DNA of 19,427 bases from Haplosporangium gracile (GCA_015499985.1 JAAAUF010000796.1:1-19427); one strand, 5' to 3'; shown: positions 1 through 10,886, counted from the stretch's first letter. Program-made: numbers and translations. The notes: generated by a model not told the origin, from the letters alone.

Positions 1-55
1 GCGTTTGGGTATGAGAAATGCTAGGTCCTGGCCTGTTGATCCCTTCTTGTTGAAG
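1..55 (+). repeat. Left arm of the exact 55-bp terminal inverted repeat
   Basis: Bases 1-55 equal the reverse complement of 19373-19427 with no mismatch. Base 56 (C) differs from the corresponding base at the other end (G). Both arms code the same SDR C-terminal residues. Confidence 0.95.
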
Positions 56-73
56 CACGTTAAACAAGATTAA
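1..73 (+). CDS. Short-chain dehydrogenase/reductase, C-terminal end only (cut by left edge)
   Basis: From base 2 an open frame runs 23 codons to TAA at 71-73. It includes WPVDPFLLK followed by HVKQD. The complete SDR genes at the other end of the window finish with WPANPFLLKD and WPADPFLLQE, so this is the carboxyl end of a related SDR (NAD(P)-dependent oxidoreductase). Everything before the last 23 residues lies outside the window, so catalytic residues cannot be seen. The AATAAA at 102-107, 29 nt past the stop, is a plausible poly(A) signal. Bases 1-55 are identical to the reverse complement of the right edge, and the reading diverges straight after LLK. The tail identity is secure; the substrate is unknown. 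Confidence 0.75.
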   Translation, partial: RLGMRNARSWPVDPFLLKHVKQD

Positions 74-101
74 TTTGAAAAGCAGTTAGCCACGAATGAA
101 A

Positions 102-107
102 AATAAA
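102..107 (+). promoter_or_regulatory. Poly(A) signal AATAAA for the left-edge SDR
   Basis: A canonical AATAAA hexamer lies 29 nt downstream of the TAA stop at 71-73, the usual distance for cleavage and polyadenylation of a fungal mRNA. Confidence 0.45.
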
Positions 108-259
108 TCATAATGCTTCATGCCTGGGGCAATCGACAGCACTATCAAAGCCGACGTATAAAATATTTGATATCCGCCTTTTCTCCTTCTGTCAACACCC
201 TTCCAGCAACCAAACAATCCTCCTACATAAGGTTCTCTCGGTTCGTCAATTCTTCGCCA

Positions 260-412
260 GAGTTTCACCTCACCAAAGGCCAACTAATCGAAGCCTATGT
301 TGACTCTCAAAAGCTGATGTTGGTCATTGCGATGAGTTTGGCTACGGCTGTCTGTTTGGCGACGGCGCTTATGAAGCATCTGATCTTCGATGGGATTGAA
401 CCAAGGCTTTGA
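260..412 (+). pseudogene. Possible worn C-terminal remnant of a major-facilitator transporter
   Basis: This open frame on the + strand ends at TGA 410-412. It contains GQLIEAYVDSQKLMLVIAMS and then a hydrophobic stretch ending in ALMKHLIFDG. The pattern of an amphipathic Ile-x-x-Ala-Tyr-x-Asp segment, one final membrane helix and a short basic cytosolic tail resembles the end of fungal siderophore/MFS permeases. No upstream transporter body can exist, because an SDR gene ends at base 73. The same frame continues past TGA to a TAA near 500. This is recognised from pattern alone; it could also be a chance hydrophobic frame. Confidence 0.25.
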
Positions 413-1162
413 CGGGTGATGGTGATAATGACAATGAAATTAGTTGCAGCAGGTTCAGACTCAGGAGCAGATGTGTATTCGGCAATGGCATAACTTAAGG
501 GTTCCCCATGTACGTAATTCATTGTGATCATGCGCTTCGTACATATTCCAACAACGCCACCAAGGTTCCACCCACTCAGATTACGCTCCATACTTATTCA
601 AGGACGCGTGGTGAGCTGGGCTGTAGCCCGCCTACCTTGCCCTGCAGCCACCCCAGCGATCAAGGAGTGATCCTAGGAAAGGGAACTCTATCAACTGTAT
701 CAGCCTCAATGCTTGCCAGTTTCATTGTAATTAATCATCAGTATGTTCGTCGGCGCAACGGTAGCCTCAGCAAATTTCATCTCATTGTCATAGCACATCA
801 CTCGCATGCTATTATGCTACTTATCCCTTCTCACTTGTCCAGTAGTCACATTGCTGTTCAAAAAGAGAACCTCAAGGTTACCTCTTTTTTATTTGTTTTT
901 ATTTTCTGCAGTAAGGTAGATAGGTTCAAGCATTAAGAAGGGGAAAGAAAAAATGGGATTGCATCCAAAACATTGTGCCTTGCAATCGATTAAGATAAAA
1001 AATAATGGTGTTGTTCTTATTTGTTTGGCTGTATTTGGATGATAATATCGATGGTAAAAGGGTGCAACATGTAAGGTGTATCAAAGGAAAGGTTTAGGAG
1101 AGAACAAGAGAGGAAAGGAAAAGAGACCAGCTCGGAGGAGATAGTGGCTAGGAAACCAGGAC

Positions 1163-3461
1163 CTAGTCAGACAGGTTCTCGGCACTGCGAGACAGCTTCT
1201 CGGTACGGTAGTTCTCGTAGAGGTAGTCGTGAGTGATTTCCTTGAGGTCCTGCAAATGCGAGCTATTGTTGGCAGAAATCAAGTAGAAACAGATGGTTAG
1301 CTTGCTTCTTCTGTGGACAGGATAGTGCGCTGTTCTGTCGCTTGTGTGTCCTTCTGTTTTCCCATTTTATCAATTCGGGTCTCGCCAAATAAAAACAAAA
1401 AAAAAACGAACAAAAATAAAAGCATTAACGTGAGCCCAACATTTGAATTCAATCGCTCTCGCACTTTGCATATTTGCCATTCTTTTTCGGTGCTCCCCAT
1501 CTCAAATATTTTTCTTGTCCCTTCTCTCTTTTTTTGTTGCTTCTCATTTTTTTTTGTCCGATATAATGTTGCTACAGGCACAAGGAGAAACAGTCGACAT
1601 ACCTGAGAAGGGCAAAGCGCAACTTGGCAAAGTCGCAGTGCTGGGTGTTATCGACCTCAACAATACCCCAAGGGTACTGTCTGCCACGAACCTTGCGGCC
1701 GTTGACCATGATCTCCTCCTCGCAACCAATCAAGGCAAAAGGGAGAAGAGATCGCAATTCGCTGTTCTCATCAATGGTCTCCTCGTCATCCTCCTCGGGG
1801 TCGTAGGGAAAGTTGTAGATTGGGATGTTGTGATGCTCAATGTCCTCCATGACCTATTTGACATGAGGCGAAACGTTTAGTATGACTGCATCAGAGAAAC
1901 GGCACCCTGCCAGTTGGATAGATCAACGGTAGATGTAGAAAAGAGTTTAACATACCCTCTTCTTAAAGTCAGCGAGCTCGGTGGGGGTAAAGGTATCGGC
2001 CTTTCCGACGACGGGGATAACGTTGATTCTGGGGCTGAGACGCTTCATCAACTCAATATCGATCTCTCTCAAGCTAATAAATTGAGAAAGACGTGGCCAT
2101 GTGTCAGTTTACACCTTCTTAAGGACGATTGATCCACCTTATGAGGCATGCAATGAATCCACGGTTATTACCTGTGGCCGGTGGGGGTGATAAAGTAGAG
2201 GAGAGCGTGGACACGGTTGTCACGGAAGCGGGGGTTACGCTTAATCCTGGACTCCTCCGACAAAATATCATCATACTGTCTTTCCAGATATCCGAGAATC
2301 TCTTGGAAGCTGTCAAATCATCCGGACAAAAGGTAGCCAGCAAAGAATGGAGCAGGAAAGAATGACGAGTTTGTGTTAATGAAAAGGAGATACTTTTTTC
2401 TTTTCAATTGCAAACATAAGCTAGGAGAGCACAAATAATGCTCCATCCATCGGCAGGTTTGAATCTGTCCAAGACTGTCAAGGGGGTTGTTTTTTCTTTT
2501 GTTTCTGAGCACCAGAAAAGAAAAAAAGATATCCCTCCTGAAGGCGAGCCGGCACGAGGAATTAAAGAAAGGGCCACCTTCTCAAAAATGAGTGGTTGTG
2601 GGAGAATGAACCAACGAGAGGTGATCGTAGTGGAAGGCGGTGAGAGTTAGAAGCAAACAGATAACCACTTCTTGGCGTATCTGCATTCGCCTAGATTGCT
2701 TACCAGTATTCGTTGTCAATCATATCGCCAAAGCCGGGAGTGTCAACAACGGTGAGCGAGATCTTGACACCATCCTCGTCGAGCTCTAAAAAAAGACCAA
2801 TTGGGAGCCGGAAAATGGGAGAAGCATGATTAATATATTGCGTTTGGCTAAAAGAGTCCAGTAACACAACCAACGGACAACAAACAAGCAATAGTCCATC
2901 GAGCAAAAGCAACAAAACAAAACAACAAACGAGCCATTAAACAGCCCGTCCTTTGTATGAATCACATACCCACAGTGTAGGGCTTGATCTTGATGGCCTC
3001 CTCGACATGAGCCATCTCGGGCTCGTCGCACTCGCGCTTAGGGACAACATCAGCATCGCATAGCGTGTTGATGAAGGTGGTGCGACCGAGACCAGAGGCA
3101 CCTAAAGGACAAAAGAGCGAAAAGAGTATGAGGTGAAAAGAAGAGGAACGGGGTATTTAGGATACAAATTGACGGTTATGCGTATGTTATCCCTCAGCAG
3201 CAGCGTGGTGCAAGCAATTCGTGGTTGTTTCCAGCTGCAAGCGTTGTTGTTTTTGTTCGTACCGACAACCATAAGGGTAAACTGAAATCCCTTCTTGACG
3301 TTCTTTCTGCGACCGATGCGCTATTTGAAAGAAGAAGTATGTGTCGATGATGGGAGATGAACAAGGTAGGAAGAAAGTTGTCAGTTGCGAGTTCATTCAA
3401 GAGAGAGTCGTTGTTGCTGGCTATGAGTGCAAGTAAAGAAACAAGTTCTTACGTGTGACAT
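1163..3461 (-). CDS. Septin, Cdc11/AspA type (295 aa, eight exons)
   Basis: This is a GTP-binding cytoskeletal protein of septin filaments at septa and growth sites. Exons on the - strand are 3453-3461, 3263-3320, 2970-3101, 2704-2785, 2172-2309, 1956-2073, 1603-1853 and 1163-1262. They join in frame (888 nt) with GT/AG at every junction. Visible motifs are a basic segment RRKNVKK (7-13), likely lipid-binding; P-loop GASGLGRTT (23-31); switch DTPG (81-84); GKAD (163-166); and the septin unique element ending in LKEITHDYLYENYRTEKLS. Arg29 replaces the usual P-loop Lys, as I recall for Cdc11/AspA septins, which are weak or inactive GTPases. The protein stops right after the septin domain, so the usual C-terminal coiled coil is missing. 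The first exon codes only MSH; a TAA in frame five codons upstream supports that ATG. The family is certain and the Cdc11/AspA subgroup likely. Confidence 0.93.
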
Positions 3462-4132
3462 AGTGAATAAGGATTATAGGGTATGTGAGGTTGGCGATGA
3501 GGTTTAGATGAAGAGAGAGGGAGGGTAAAGAATAGAAGTACGTAGTGAGGGGACGAAGAAGAGAGAGCAAAAGGGATGGGCGGATGAAAAGGTAAGTTTA
3601 AGTCGTGAAGAGGAAAGGAAAGAGATGAAAACGAGATGACAAGGAATTGGAAAGAAAAGATGATGGACATCTCGCTCTAATTTAATTTTGCTCGTGCTAG
3701 ACCCGTGTAGCGCTAATGCGTGTGTTTCTGTGTGCCATTCTGAGCAGCGGGAAAGGTAATAAAACTCAAAGACAAAACAAGCCGGACAAGAGAAAGAGAC
3801 AGAGAAAGAGACACCAGGACAAGAGGCGTGCATCTCCCCTTTTCTGTCCCGCTGCCTGCCAGCCAGAGCCAGCCCATGTTTCTCCAGGCCAGTTCTACTT
3901 GTCTATGTACCAGCCTTGACTGGACTCTCGAATCAGAGTCGCTCTCAGCTCGAGTAGCAAGAGAGTGATTTTTTGTCCGTGAGCACTCTCCTATTCCTTC
4001 TTTGAAGAGAGCAATTACCTCTTTTTTTTTGAGTCCCTCCAAGAGACCAACAAGCTGAGCCTGCCGACACACACAGTCCTATCAAACATGCCAACTAGAG
4101 TGGCTGTCCATCTTTACTGTGTAACCAATTGA

Positions 4133-4270
4133 CCCCTTCTCTCTTTTCCTCCCCCTTATCCTCATCCCCGTCCTTCCTTCTCTCTACTCTCTCTCGTAAC
4201 TCTTTTCCCTCCCCTTGACCCTGCTTTCTCTCTCTTTCTTTCTCTTTCTCTCTCTCATCTCCTTCTTTCC
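4133..4270. repeat. Polypyrimidine (+) / GA-rich (-) low-complexity tract
   Basis: About 140 bases consist almost only of C and T on the + strand, with runs such as CTCTCTCTTTCTTTCTCTTT. The complementary strand is GA-rich. It sits between the BRE1 stop and the septin start. Such mirror-like purine/pyrimidine tracts can form triplex DNA or bind GAGA-type factors; here only the composition is visible. Confidence 0.7.
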
Positions 4271-4600
4271 TCTCTGCTTGCTCACTCAGCTGGCACACAT
4301 ACGGTAAACAATAAAAATCAAGGGGCGTCAAAACTGGCCGGTGCCTCGTGTTTCACGTACGTACGAGATTGCCTGAGTCTATGCTTTAATAAATAAAAAT
4401 ACATCAAAAAAAGTGCCATGGACAATAGTCGAGGCAATGTCATACGAAGAAAAAAAAAAGAACAACAACAACGGTCTCTCTCTTCCTCCTCCAATGCAGG
4501 GTCCATCCATGTCACACCGATCTGCAACAACAAAAATGAGTAAAAGTTAAAGAAAAAAAACTAAAAGGCAAACGACACTTTCGATGCACACCCTTCTTCC

Positions 4601-4616
4601 GTCCGTCCGTCCGTCC
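4601..4616. repeat. (GTCC)4 microsatellite in the BRE1 3' region
   Basis: Four perfect GTCC units lie 19 nt past the BRE1 stop codon, so they would be in its 3' untranslated region. They are flanked by near-matching TTCC units. Confidence 0.7.
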
Positions 4617-4634
4617 TTCCTCTATCTCTCCGTT

Positions 4635-7600
4635 CTAAAGATAAATTTCCTTCACATCCTTGGCGCCAAAGTTCTCGCGGCAGGTGGGACACTTGCGCTG
4701 CCGATACTCCATCTGTTTGTCCATGCAGCTCTTGCAAAAGACGTGCATGCATCGCAAAATTACATGCGATTTGAAATTCACATCGCACGCCGGACACTTG
4801 AGCAACTTCAAATACCGCGCCGCCTGCTTGGCCGCCTCGGATGACTCGCCTCCGGATAACGAACTCTCCGATTTTTTGTTCTGCTCTTCCAGCTTCTTTC
4901 TCATCGACTCGGATTCCTCCACCAATCGCTTCCTGGCCTGGGCCTCGCTCTCAAACGCATCCGACCTTTCTTTGAGCAGCGTCTGCAGCTCCACTAGTCG
5001 CTCCTCCTGCTTTGTAAACTTTTCCTTGAATCCAGCGTTGTGCTGAGTCAGCTCTTGAAGCTTTGTCTTATGAACAGTTACTTCAGTACTCAGCACTGTC
5101 TGGTCCTTCTCGAACGTCACCTAATGCATTGTTTTGGGAAACGATGAAAAAGTTAAGTAGTTAGTATCGTCAATGTCCTTTGGGACAAGGGAGTGAATAC
5201 AAACCAAATTAAACATAGAAACATAAGCGCCAAAAAGGACGTACCATCTGGAGACCCAATGCTTTCTCCCGCTCCTCAAGTCTCTGGATCTGCTCCAACT
5301 GCATGTCCGACTGTCGCTTCATCACAGCCGTCATATTAGCGCTCTGCTCCTTGGCGCGCACAAGATGCATGCACTTGGACTCCTGTCGCGTCTTGTCCGA
5401 CAAGAGCTTAAAAATTAAATCCTCCTTCTGAGCTAGATCGATCGCTTTCCGGGATGTAGCCTCCTCCAGTAGACCCCAGGCCGTGGCAACCGTGTGGAGC
5501 TCATTCAACAACGGCACCTGAACCGCCTCGCGTGCCTGAACCTTGAGCTCCAACCTCCGCAACGTAGCCTCTTTGTCCTCCAATGTTGCCACCAATGATT
5601 TCACACTCTCCTTGGCTCCAGAACCGACTATGTTATCTAACACGGCAATCCTTGCCGACAGCGTAGCCGCCTGCTCCTTTAGTTGCGTCTCAGACTCCTT
5701 CACGGCAGCATACTCGCGGACTTGTTGCGCCACCTCCTTGGATGTGTCGAGTTCCATCTGTAGATTTGCGATGTGCGCGTCTGTAGCCTTGAGATTGTCC
5801 CGAAGTTCCTTGAGTGCGGCGTGATCACTAGGTCCCTTCAGGTAAAATGTAGAGCTCTCCCAATCGTCCGAGTTGGCCGCCAGCATTGTCTGAAGCCGTT
5901 GGATATCCGTCGTGAGCGATGTTATACGATCCTACATATAACGCCACCAAAATCACGATATTTAACATCATCAGTACTGCCAATTCCACAGCGCTCTTGG
6001 TACAGAACGCAACAATAACATTGGTAAACAATCAATAGCCGCAACATACCTTCCGTGTATTGGCGATCTTGCGAATCTCCTGGTTCTGCTGCATCTCGTA
6101 ATCGTCCTTGGTACAACGGTTCTCGTACATCTGCTGAAACCGATCGCGGCTGTCCCGAACGCGTGAAATATCACTCTCGAGCTTCTTCAGCTCCGCCTCC
6201 AATGCCCCTCGCCGGTTCTTCTCCTCATTTTCGAGCGTGTCCACAAACTTGCGCCGGCTGGAATGGAGATCATCCAGATCCGATCTCAACCGCAGAACCT
6301 CGCTTCGGTAGAACTCAGACTCGTGGCGTACAGACTGCATCTGCACAAGTAAGGCTTTGACATGCTGAGAATCCTGGATCTTCTCTTCTGACATATGTCC
6401 CAGTTGAGTGCGTGTCTTTTCAACTTCCTCCCGTAATTGGGTGTCTTGAATCTTCATCTCGTCGAGCTCGGTCTGACGTGAAATGGCAAGCCTCCGACAC
6501 TGCAACAACTCGTCCCTAGTGGCCTCGCTCATATCTCCCAAGAGTGACACACTTGTCAAACCAAAATCGACACCAACACCGTAGTCGGCAGCTGCTCCCA
6601 ACAATGACGCGTCCTTCTCCCGCTCCATCGTCCGATGCATCTTCCGCAGCCTATCCTTGGAATGATCCAGCTCCTCTGACGTTTCTTCCAGCCTATGCTT
6701 TGTCATCTGGAGGTCGTTCTTCAGTCGAAGAACTTGGTCGGAATACTCGTGATACTGCGCCTGCAATCGATCGATCGCAATCCTGCCCTTTTTATGTTGC
6801 TGAAGAAGGGTTTCGTGTGTTTGGGCCAACTGTTGCACTGTCCTGCTTCCTTGAACCGACGAATCTGAAAGGAACCATATGAAAGACAATTGTACAATGT
6901 TAACATAAGACGCCAGCGTGGGCCATATTCGAAAGCATTCAACACGCGATAGTCACAATTGATCATTTACCTGCTCTAAGTGAACTCCAGAATCGATCGC
7001 GCTTCTCGGACCAAGTCTCGACCATATACAGAAGCTTCAAGGCCAAGTCCTTGGTTAATCGGGAGCGTTTCTCGACAGACTTTTTGATCGACTCTTCTGT
7101 GAGCTCCCTGATCTGCTGAGATTCAGATTCCTCGACTGGTGCGTGTTGAATAGCCGATGCAAGGCCGTCCCCGTCTATTTATAACATAACACAATATAAA
7201 TCATGTCAGCGAGTAATTCCAGTCTCGCCATGCCTGTGAGTGTCCTTGCAAGCGATTAATGTCCTTTGAATTCAGTACCTTTCACGGCCATATCAGCAGG
7301 ATCGACCCCCATCCGAGATCGCGAGATTATTGTCCGTAAATCCTCCAGTAGCTAAAATAATGAAAAATATCGAGTCAGCCTCGATTGCAGTGTTGCGATA
7401 CTCGTTGCCTTGCATCGATAGCCTGCAGTCGTGAATAAATACAAGACGGCCTTGTTACCTTGCTCCAATGTGAATCCGATTCTGAAAGACGTTCATCATA
7501 ACCGACCTGATGATCCTTCAGTCGGTCTATCCGTTCTTGCGCCCTCACATTCTCGCGTTTGTACTCCTGAATTTGACGCCAAATGGCTTCCTTTTGAAAG

Positions 7601-7964
7601 TTCAGCAACACTTCCTATATCACATCCACAGACACAATTAAAAACAAGTTGGTGAGTAACAATTCCGTTCCTGAACCATAAAAGTCTTAGAAAATGACCC
7701 TTCATGACAACACCATATGTCTCAAGTGGGACATTTTTTGGCCACCCTTACCTCTGCAGCAGTCATGGTCTCGGTATCCTCTTTGCCAGCATTCTGTGGA
7801 CTGGTACTCCCGCTCCCACTGCCCGTAAACTGGCGCTTGGTGTTGGTTGCAGAGGTGATGGGTGAAGGCGATCCATTGGTGGCCGAACCTCCTCCTGCCG
7901 ACGACGACGATGCAAAGGGTGGGCCCGCGTCGTCTGTGAGTCTGCGTTTCCTCCTTTCATCCAT
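4635..7964 (-). CDS. BRE1: E3 ubiquitin-protein ligase BRE1 (877 aa, seven exons)
   Basis: Bre1 works in the nucleus with the E2 Rad6 to monoubiquitinate histone H2B, which promotes H3K4/H3K79 methylation and transcription elongation (family knowledge). Exons on the - strand are 7752-7964, 7459-7614, 7279-7351, 6971-7174, 6050-6864, 5245-5931 and 4635-5120, joining in frame (2634 nt). The start MDERRKRR, a Ser/Gly/Thr-rich disordered head (residues 1-71) and a long heptad-like, Glu/Lys/Gln-rich coiled coil (about 72-810) precede a C3HC4 RING at 825-863: CPAC, then CMHVFCKSC, then CPTC. It ends in VKEIYL. The length lies between yeast Bre1 (about 700) and human RNF20 (about 975). A frame extension upstream begins with GTG, not ATG, so the ATG at 7964 is the start. 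No odd features were seen. Confidence 0.95.
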
Positions 7965-8473
7965 ATAAGCTAACACGGGTTTCTGCTACTGGATGGATTG
8001 ATGGATGGTGTTTGTTGGTTATTGTTTGATGGGTGGTGTGCGTTGCTGATTGATCTCCCGTTCTTCTGAAAGTTGGTTTTTACGATAGTTGATCTAGTGC
8101 GTGTATTGATCCTGAATCTGATTCGTCCTTGAATTGAGGTGGGTAGATGATCAAAGTTGTGTCGTCTTCGGCATTGTTGTTTTTGTTGTGTCCGTGGTAA
8201 TGCTGTCTTTTAACAGAGTGAGATATGTGTATGAAAAATGCAGTAGCCTCTCTTGTTCACAACACACTTGATTTGTGCACACGACTGGCTGCGTTGCACA
8301 AGCGATCGCCCTGCCTTCCTTTCGACCCCTAAATCATTCAACAAGAGGTTTAAAATGAAGGTCGTAGCCCAGCTGACGATGTTTAAATATTTATTTTTGA
8401 TGCATTAATAGGTGAGAGGAAGATATGTGCAGAAATGAGAGATGGGGGGTGATTCTCGCTTGTTATTTTTGGT
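7965..8473. promoter_or_regulatory. BRE1 upstream region and esterase 3' region
   Basis: This is 509 nt between two - strand genes. It should hold the BRE1 promoter (right next to 7964) and the esterase 3' end. Bases 7990-8040 carry loose GGATGGATTGATGGATGG-type short repeats on the + strand. No gene is visible. Confidence 0.5.
8390..8395 (-). promoter_or_regulatory. Poly(A) signal AATAAA for the carboxylesterase
   Basis: TTTATT on the + strand reads AATAAA on the gene's strand, about 80 nt downstream of its TAA (8474-8476). Confidence 0.45.
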
Positions 8474-10739
8474 TTAGAGCTGGAAGTCGTAGTGGATGGC
8501 CTGGTCCATGAATCCACAGAACTGGGGGCGGATGCCTCCAGTAGAGACAGTGTTGGTGGTGTCGAACATGTAGATGCTTTGGGTCTTGCCATCGTACTGG
8601 GGCCAGGCAGGGCTGCTATCGCCAGCAGGGTTGGGGTTGGCGCCAGTGGTGGCAAAAGCTGTCCAGCGATCCATGACGGTTCTGGAGAGGGCAGCATCGG
8701 CAGCGGTCCAGGGGTAGGTCGAGGCGTTGTTCATGAGGGAGGGACTGGCAAAGACAAGGGCAACATCGTCACCGTGGCAGACGTGAGTGGCGCAAATATC
8801 GCCGGCGGGGCGGTTGGGGTTGTAACCGCGCTGGAACTGATACTGGTAGACAGGGGTGTTGGTAGCAGCGTAGGCCTTGGCAATGAACTGGGTGGGGCAA
8901 ACCCAAAGGTAATCAGTGGCAAAGAGACCTTCAGCCTCGCGGGTGCCATCGGGGTTGGAGCCATCGATGGGGTACAGACCGTAACCGATGGTGACCATGG
9001 CGCGCTGGTAGCCGAGAATGGTGGCCAAAGTGGCACCCATAACAGTGGGGGGCATGGGGGTGGACTGACCCAAGCTGGGGAGGAAACCATTGGCCTCGTT
9101 CTTCATGGTTCCGATCATCATGGGGACGTGCACGAAGCCGCCGTTCTTGCCGGCAATCAACTGGTCAAAGTTGTTGAAGATGAGGACACCGTCGACAGAG
9201 GGCTTGATCAACTCGAGGAAGGACTCCTCGGGGGCGTGAGCGATGGCTTGGGAAACGATGGTGTCCTGAACAGCCAAAAGCTCATCGACGGTCTTAGAGC
9301 GCATGCAGGCAAGATCGGCACAGTTGAGGAGAGTCATGGCGCCACCGCTGACGACAGTCGAGGCAGTCTTGACGTCGTTGAAGGGGAGATCGATGGGGTC
9401 GGACTGGGCAATGGCAGCGCGGAAAAGACCCTTGGCGGCAACAGGCATGGACAAGAGAGTGCGGACAGCGTGGCCACCGGCAGACTCCCCAAAGACGGTG
9501 ACCTTGGTCTTGTCACCACCGAAGCTGGCAATGTTGGCCTGGACCCACTGCAAGGCAACGAGCATATCACGGACACCCTGGTTTCCGGGGAGGGTCGAGC
9601 GGCTGATGCCGGAATCGACACGCTCCAAGAAACCGAGGAGACCGAGACGGTAGTTAATGGTGACGACGACAACCTGACCACGGGAAGCCATGTTGGCTGG
9701 GTTGAAAGCGGGGTCGGAACCGGTACCGGTGGTGAAGGAACCTCCGTGCAAGCTGTTTGTTATTGTTTGTAATTAGAGCGAGGCCCAACAATGTGATTAG
9801 CAAACAACGTTTTTGAAGAGAAGGCTGAATTGTACCACCATGATGGTACCGCCCAAATGAACAACAGACAAACGAAGAGCAAACTGCGCGCGCATTTTCC
9901 CTTCACTTCAGGCTTCAGACTTACTAGAACATAACGGGCAAGAGGTTCTTGTCCTCAGCATTGAGGACAGGGGTGAAGACGTTCAAGAACAAGCAGTCCT
10001 CGTTGCCACCGGGGAGATCACCCAACTGAGGGCACTTGTTGCCGGGGGTGGTGGCATCGACAGCGCTGGGCCACTTGGTGGTGACAGGGACAGGGGCAGC
10101 GAAACGCAGGTTGCCGACGGGAGCCTGAGCGTAACGGATACCCTGGAAACGGAAACCCATAGCATCACGGGCACCGGTGACACGACCGAGGCTGGTCTGA
10201 ACGGTCACCTTGCCCGAGACATTGACGTTCGAGCAAAGCGAGGGGAGGAGACGCAAACACGAGCCGCCAGTCTTGATAGTTGCTTTGCCATCCTTCATGA
10301 CCAAGGTGTCACAGCTGCTGAGGTAGTGAGAGTCGCTAGCACCAGTATCAATCCAGAACTCGGTAACGCTAGGGGCGACCTGAGTCAACATCTTCTGGAC
10401 AGCGGGCAAGGAGCGGCTCTGGGCAGAGTAGAGGAGCTCGCCGAGCTTACCGCAGGAGGCAGCACCGCGGAGGGCGAGGCGCTGCTCAGGAAGGTAGATG
10501 AAGGGGAAGTTGGCACCACCGACCTCCAGGTTGTTGTCGACCAAGACCTGGACACTGTTGAGGATAGTGGGGGTAGGGGCGGCAGCAAGACGGGAGGTAG
10601 CAGCAGTGGTGGTGGTGTTGGTGTCAGTGTCAGGGATGACGGTCGAGTTCATATCAGTCTCGGGGGCGATCAAGACCTGGGCAAAGACAGCCTGAAGAGA
10701 GGCAGCTGCCACGAGGCAGGAGAGGGTGAAGATCTTCAT
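8474..10739 (-). CDS. Secreted type-B carboxylesterase/lipase with N-terminal extension (697 aa)
   Basis: This is a serine hydrolase of the alpha/beta fold that cleaves carboxylic esters; the substrate is unknown. The two exons, 9925-10739 and 8474-9752, join at YLHGGSF across a 172-nt GT-AG intron. A signal peptide (1-20, ending AVFA) indicates secretion. A Thr-rich linker and a Cys-containing segment (about 60-178) come before the catalytic domain. Family marks follow: FQGIRYAQAPVG (208-219 region), EDCLFLNV (257-264 region), oxyanion HGG (274-276), nucleophile GESAGG with Ser362, Glu491 in MKNEANGF and His598 in CHGDD, so the triad is complete. An ATG at 10907 in the same frame would add 56 Pro/Ser-rich residues read from the CT-rich leader and bury the signal peptide, so 10739 is the start. 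Codons strongly favour C/G ends (GCC, ACC, AAG, GTC) compared with neighbours, suggesting high expression. Confidence 0.93.
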
Positions 10740-10808
10740 GGCAAAAAGGGGTCTTGAAGGAAGGAAGGGCAAGGGATAAGAAGGAAGGGGACGTGATATG
10801 AGAAAGGT

Positions 10809-10845
10809 AAAGGACTGGAAGGGATCCTGGAAAGGACTGGAAGGG
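10809..10845. repeat. 15-bp direct repeat in the esterase leader
   Basis: AAAGGACTGGAAGGG occurs at 10809-10823 and again at 10831-10845, 22 bp apart (about two helical turns), 70-107 nt upstream of the esterase ATG. The same-face spacing would suit a transcription factor site pair or reflect slippage in a purine-rich leader. Confidence 0.7.
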
Positions 10846-10855
10846 GGAGTGACGA

Positions 10856-10886
10856 GGGAGGGTAGGAGGGAGGGTAGGAGGGAGGG
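10856..10886 (+). promoter_or_regulatory. Six GGG runs: possible G-quadruplex in the esterase promoter
   Basis: GGG runs start at 10856, 10860, 10868, 10872, 10880 and 10884, with loops of 1, 5, 1, 5 and 1 nt, in a repeat of GGAGGGTAGGA. This meets the standard four-run quadruplex pattern on the template strand of the esterase. On the sense strand it is a CT-rich tract, typical of strongly expressed fungal promoters. Confidence 0.55.

Larger units (their letters stand above)
74..1162. other. Intergenic region between the left SDR end and the septin 3' end
   Basis: Apart from the poly(A) signal and the possible transporter remnant noted separately, I see no supported gene. Other open frames here are short, overlap on both strands and have no recognisable motifs. 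The septin transcript reads leftward into this region and its 3' untranslated part must lie here. Confidence 0.5.
3462..4634. promoter_or_regulatory. Septin upstream region and BRE1 3' region
   Basis: Both flanking genes are on the - strand, so this 1.17 kb holds the BRE1 3' end and the septin promoter. Bases 3480-3660 are purine-rich on the + strand, which is CT-rich on the septin sense strand directly before its ATG, a common fungal promoter/5'UTR feature. A second strongly strand-biased tract covers about 4133-4270. Open frames here are low-complexity by-products of these tracts. I see no further gene. Confidence 0.5.

Noticed and set aside
1..55. Terminal inverted repeat of a transposon, plasmid or virus
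   Set aside because: The repeat is ordinary SDR coding sequence, has no transposase nearby, and its length of exactly 55 from the window ends is explained by assembly overlap.
3713..4331. Open frames of 78-119 codons on the - strand between septin and BRE1
   Set aside because: They are Glu/Lys/Arg- or Ser/Leu-repeat translations of purine/pyrimidine tracts with no conserved motif.
7965..7976. Four-residue N-terminal extension of BRE1
   Set aside because: It begins with GTG. The first ATG gives MDERRKRR, which fits the family start.
8492..9772. A 426-codon open frame on the + strand antisense to the esterase
   Set aside because: It mirrors the C/G-ending codon bias of the esterase exon. Its product is Gly/Val-rich with no domain, and the opposite strand has a complete catalytic triad.
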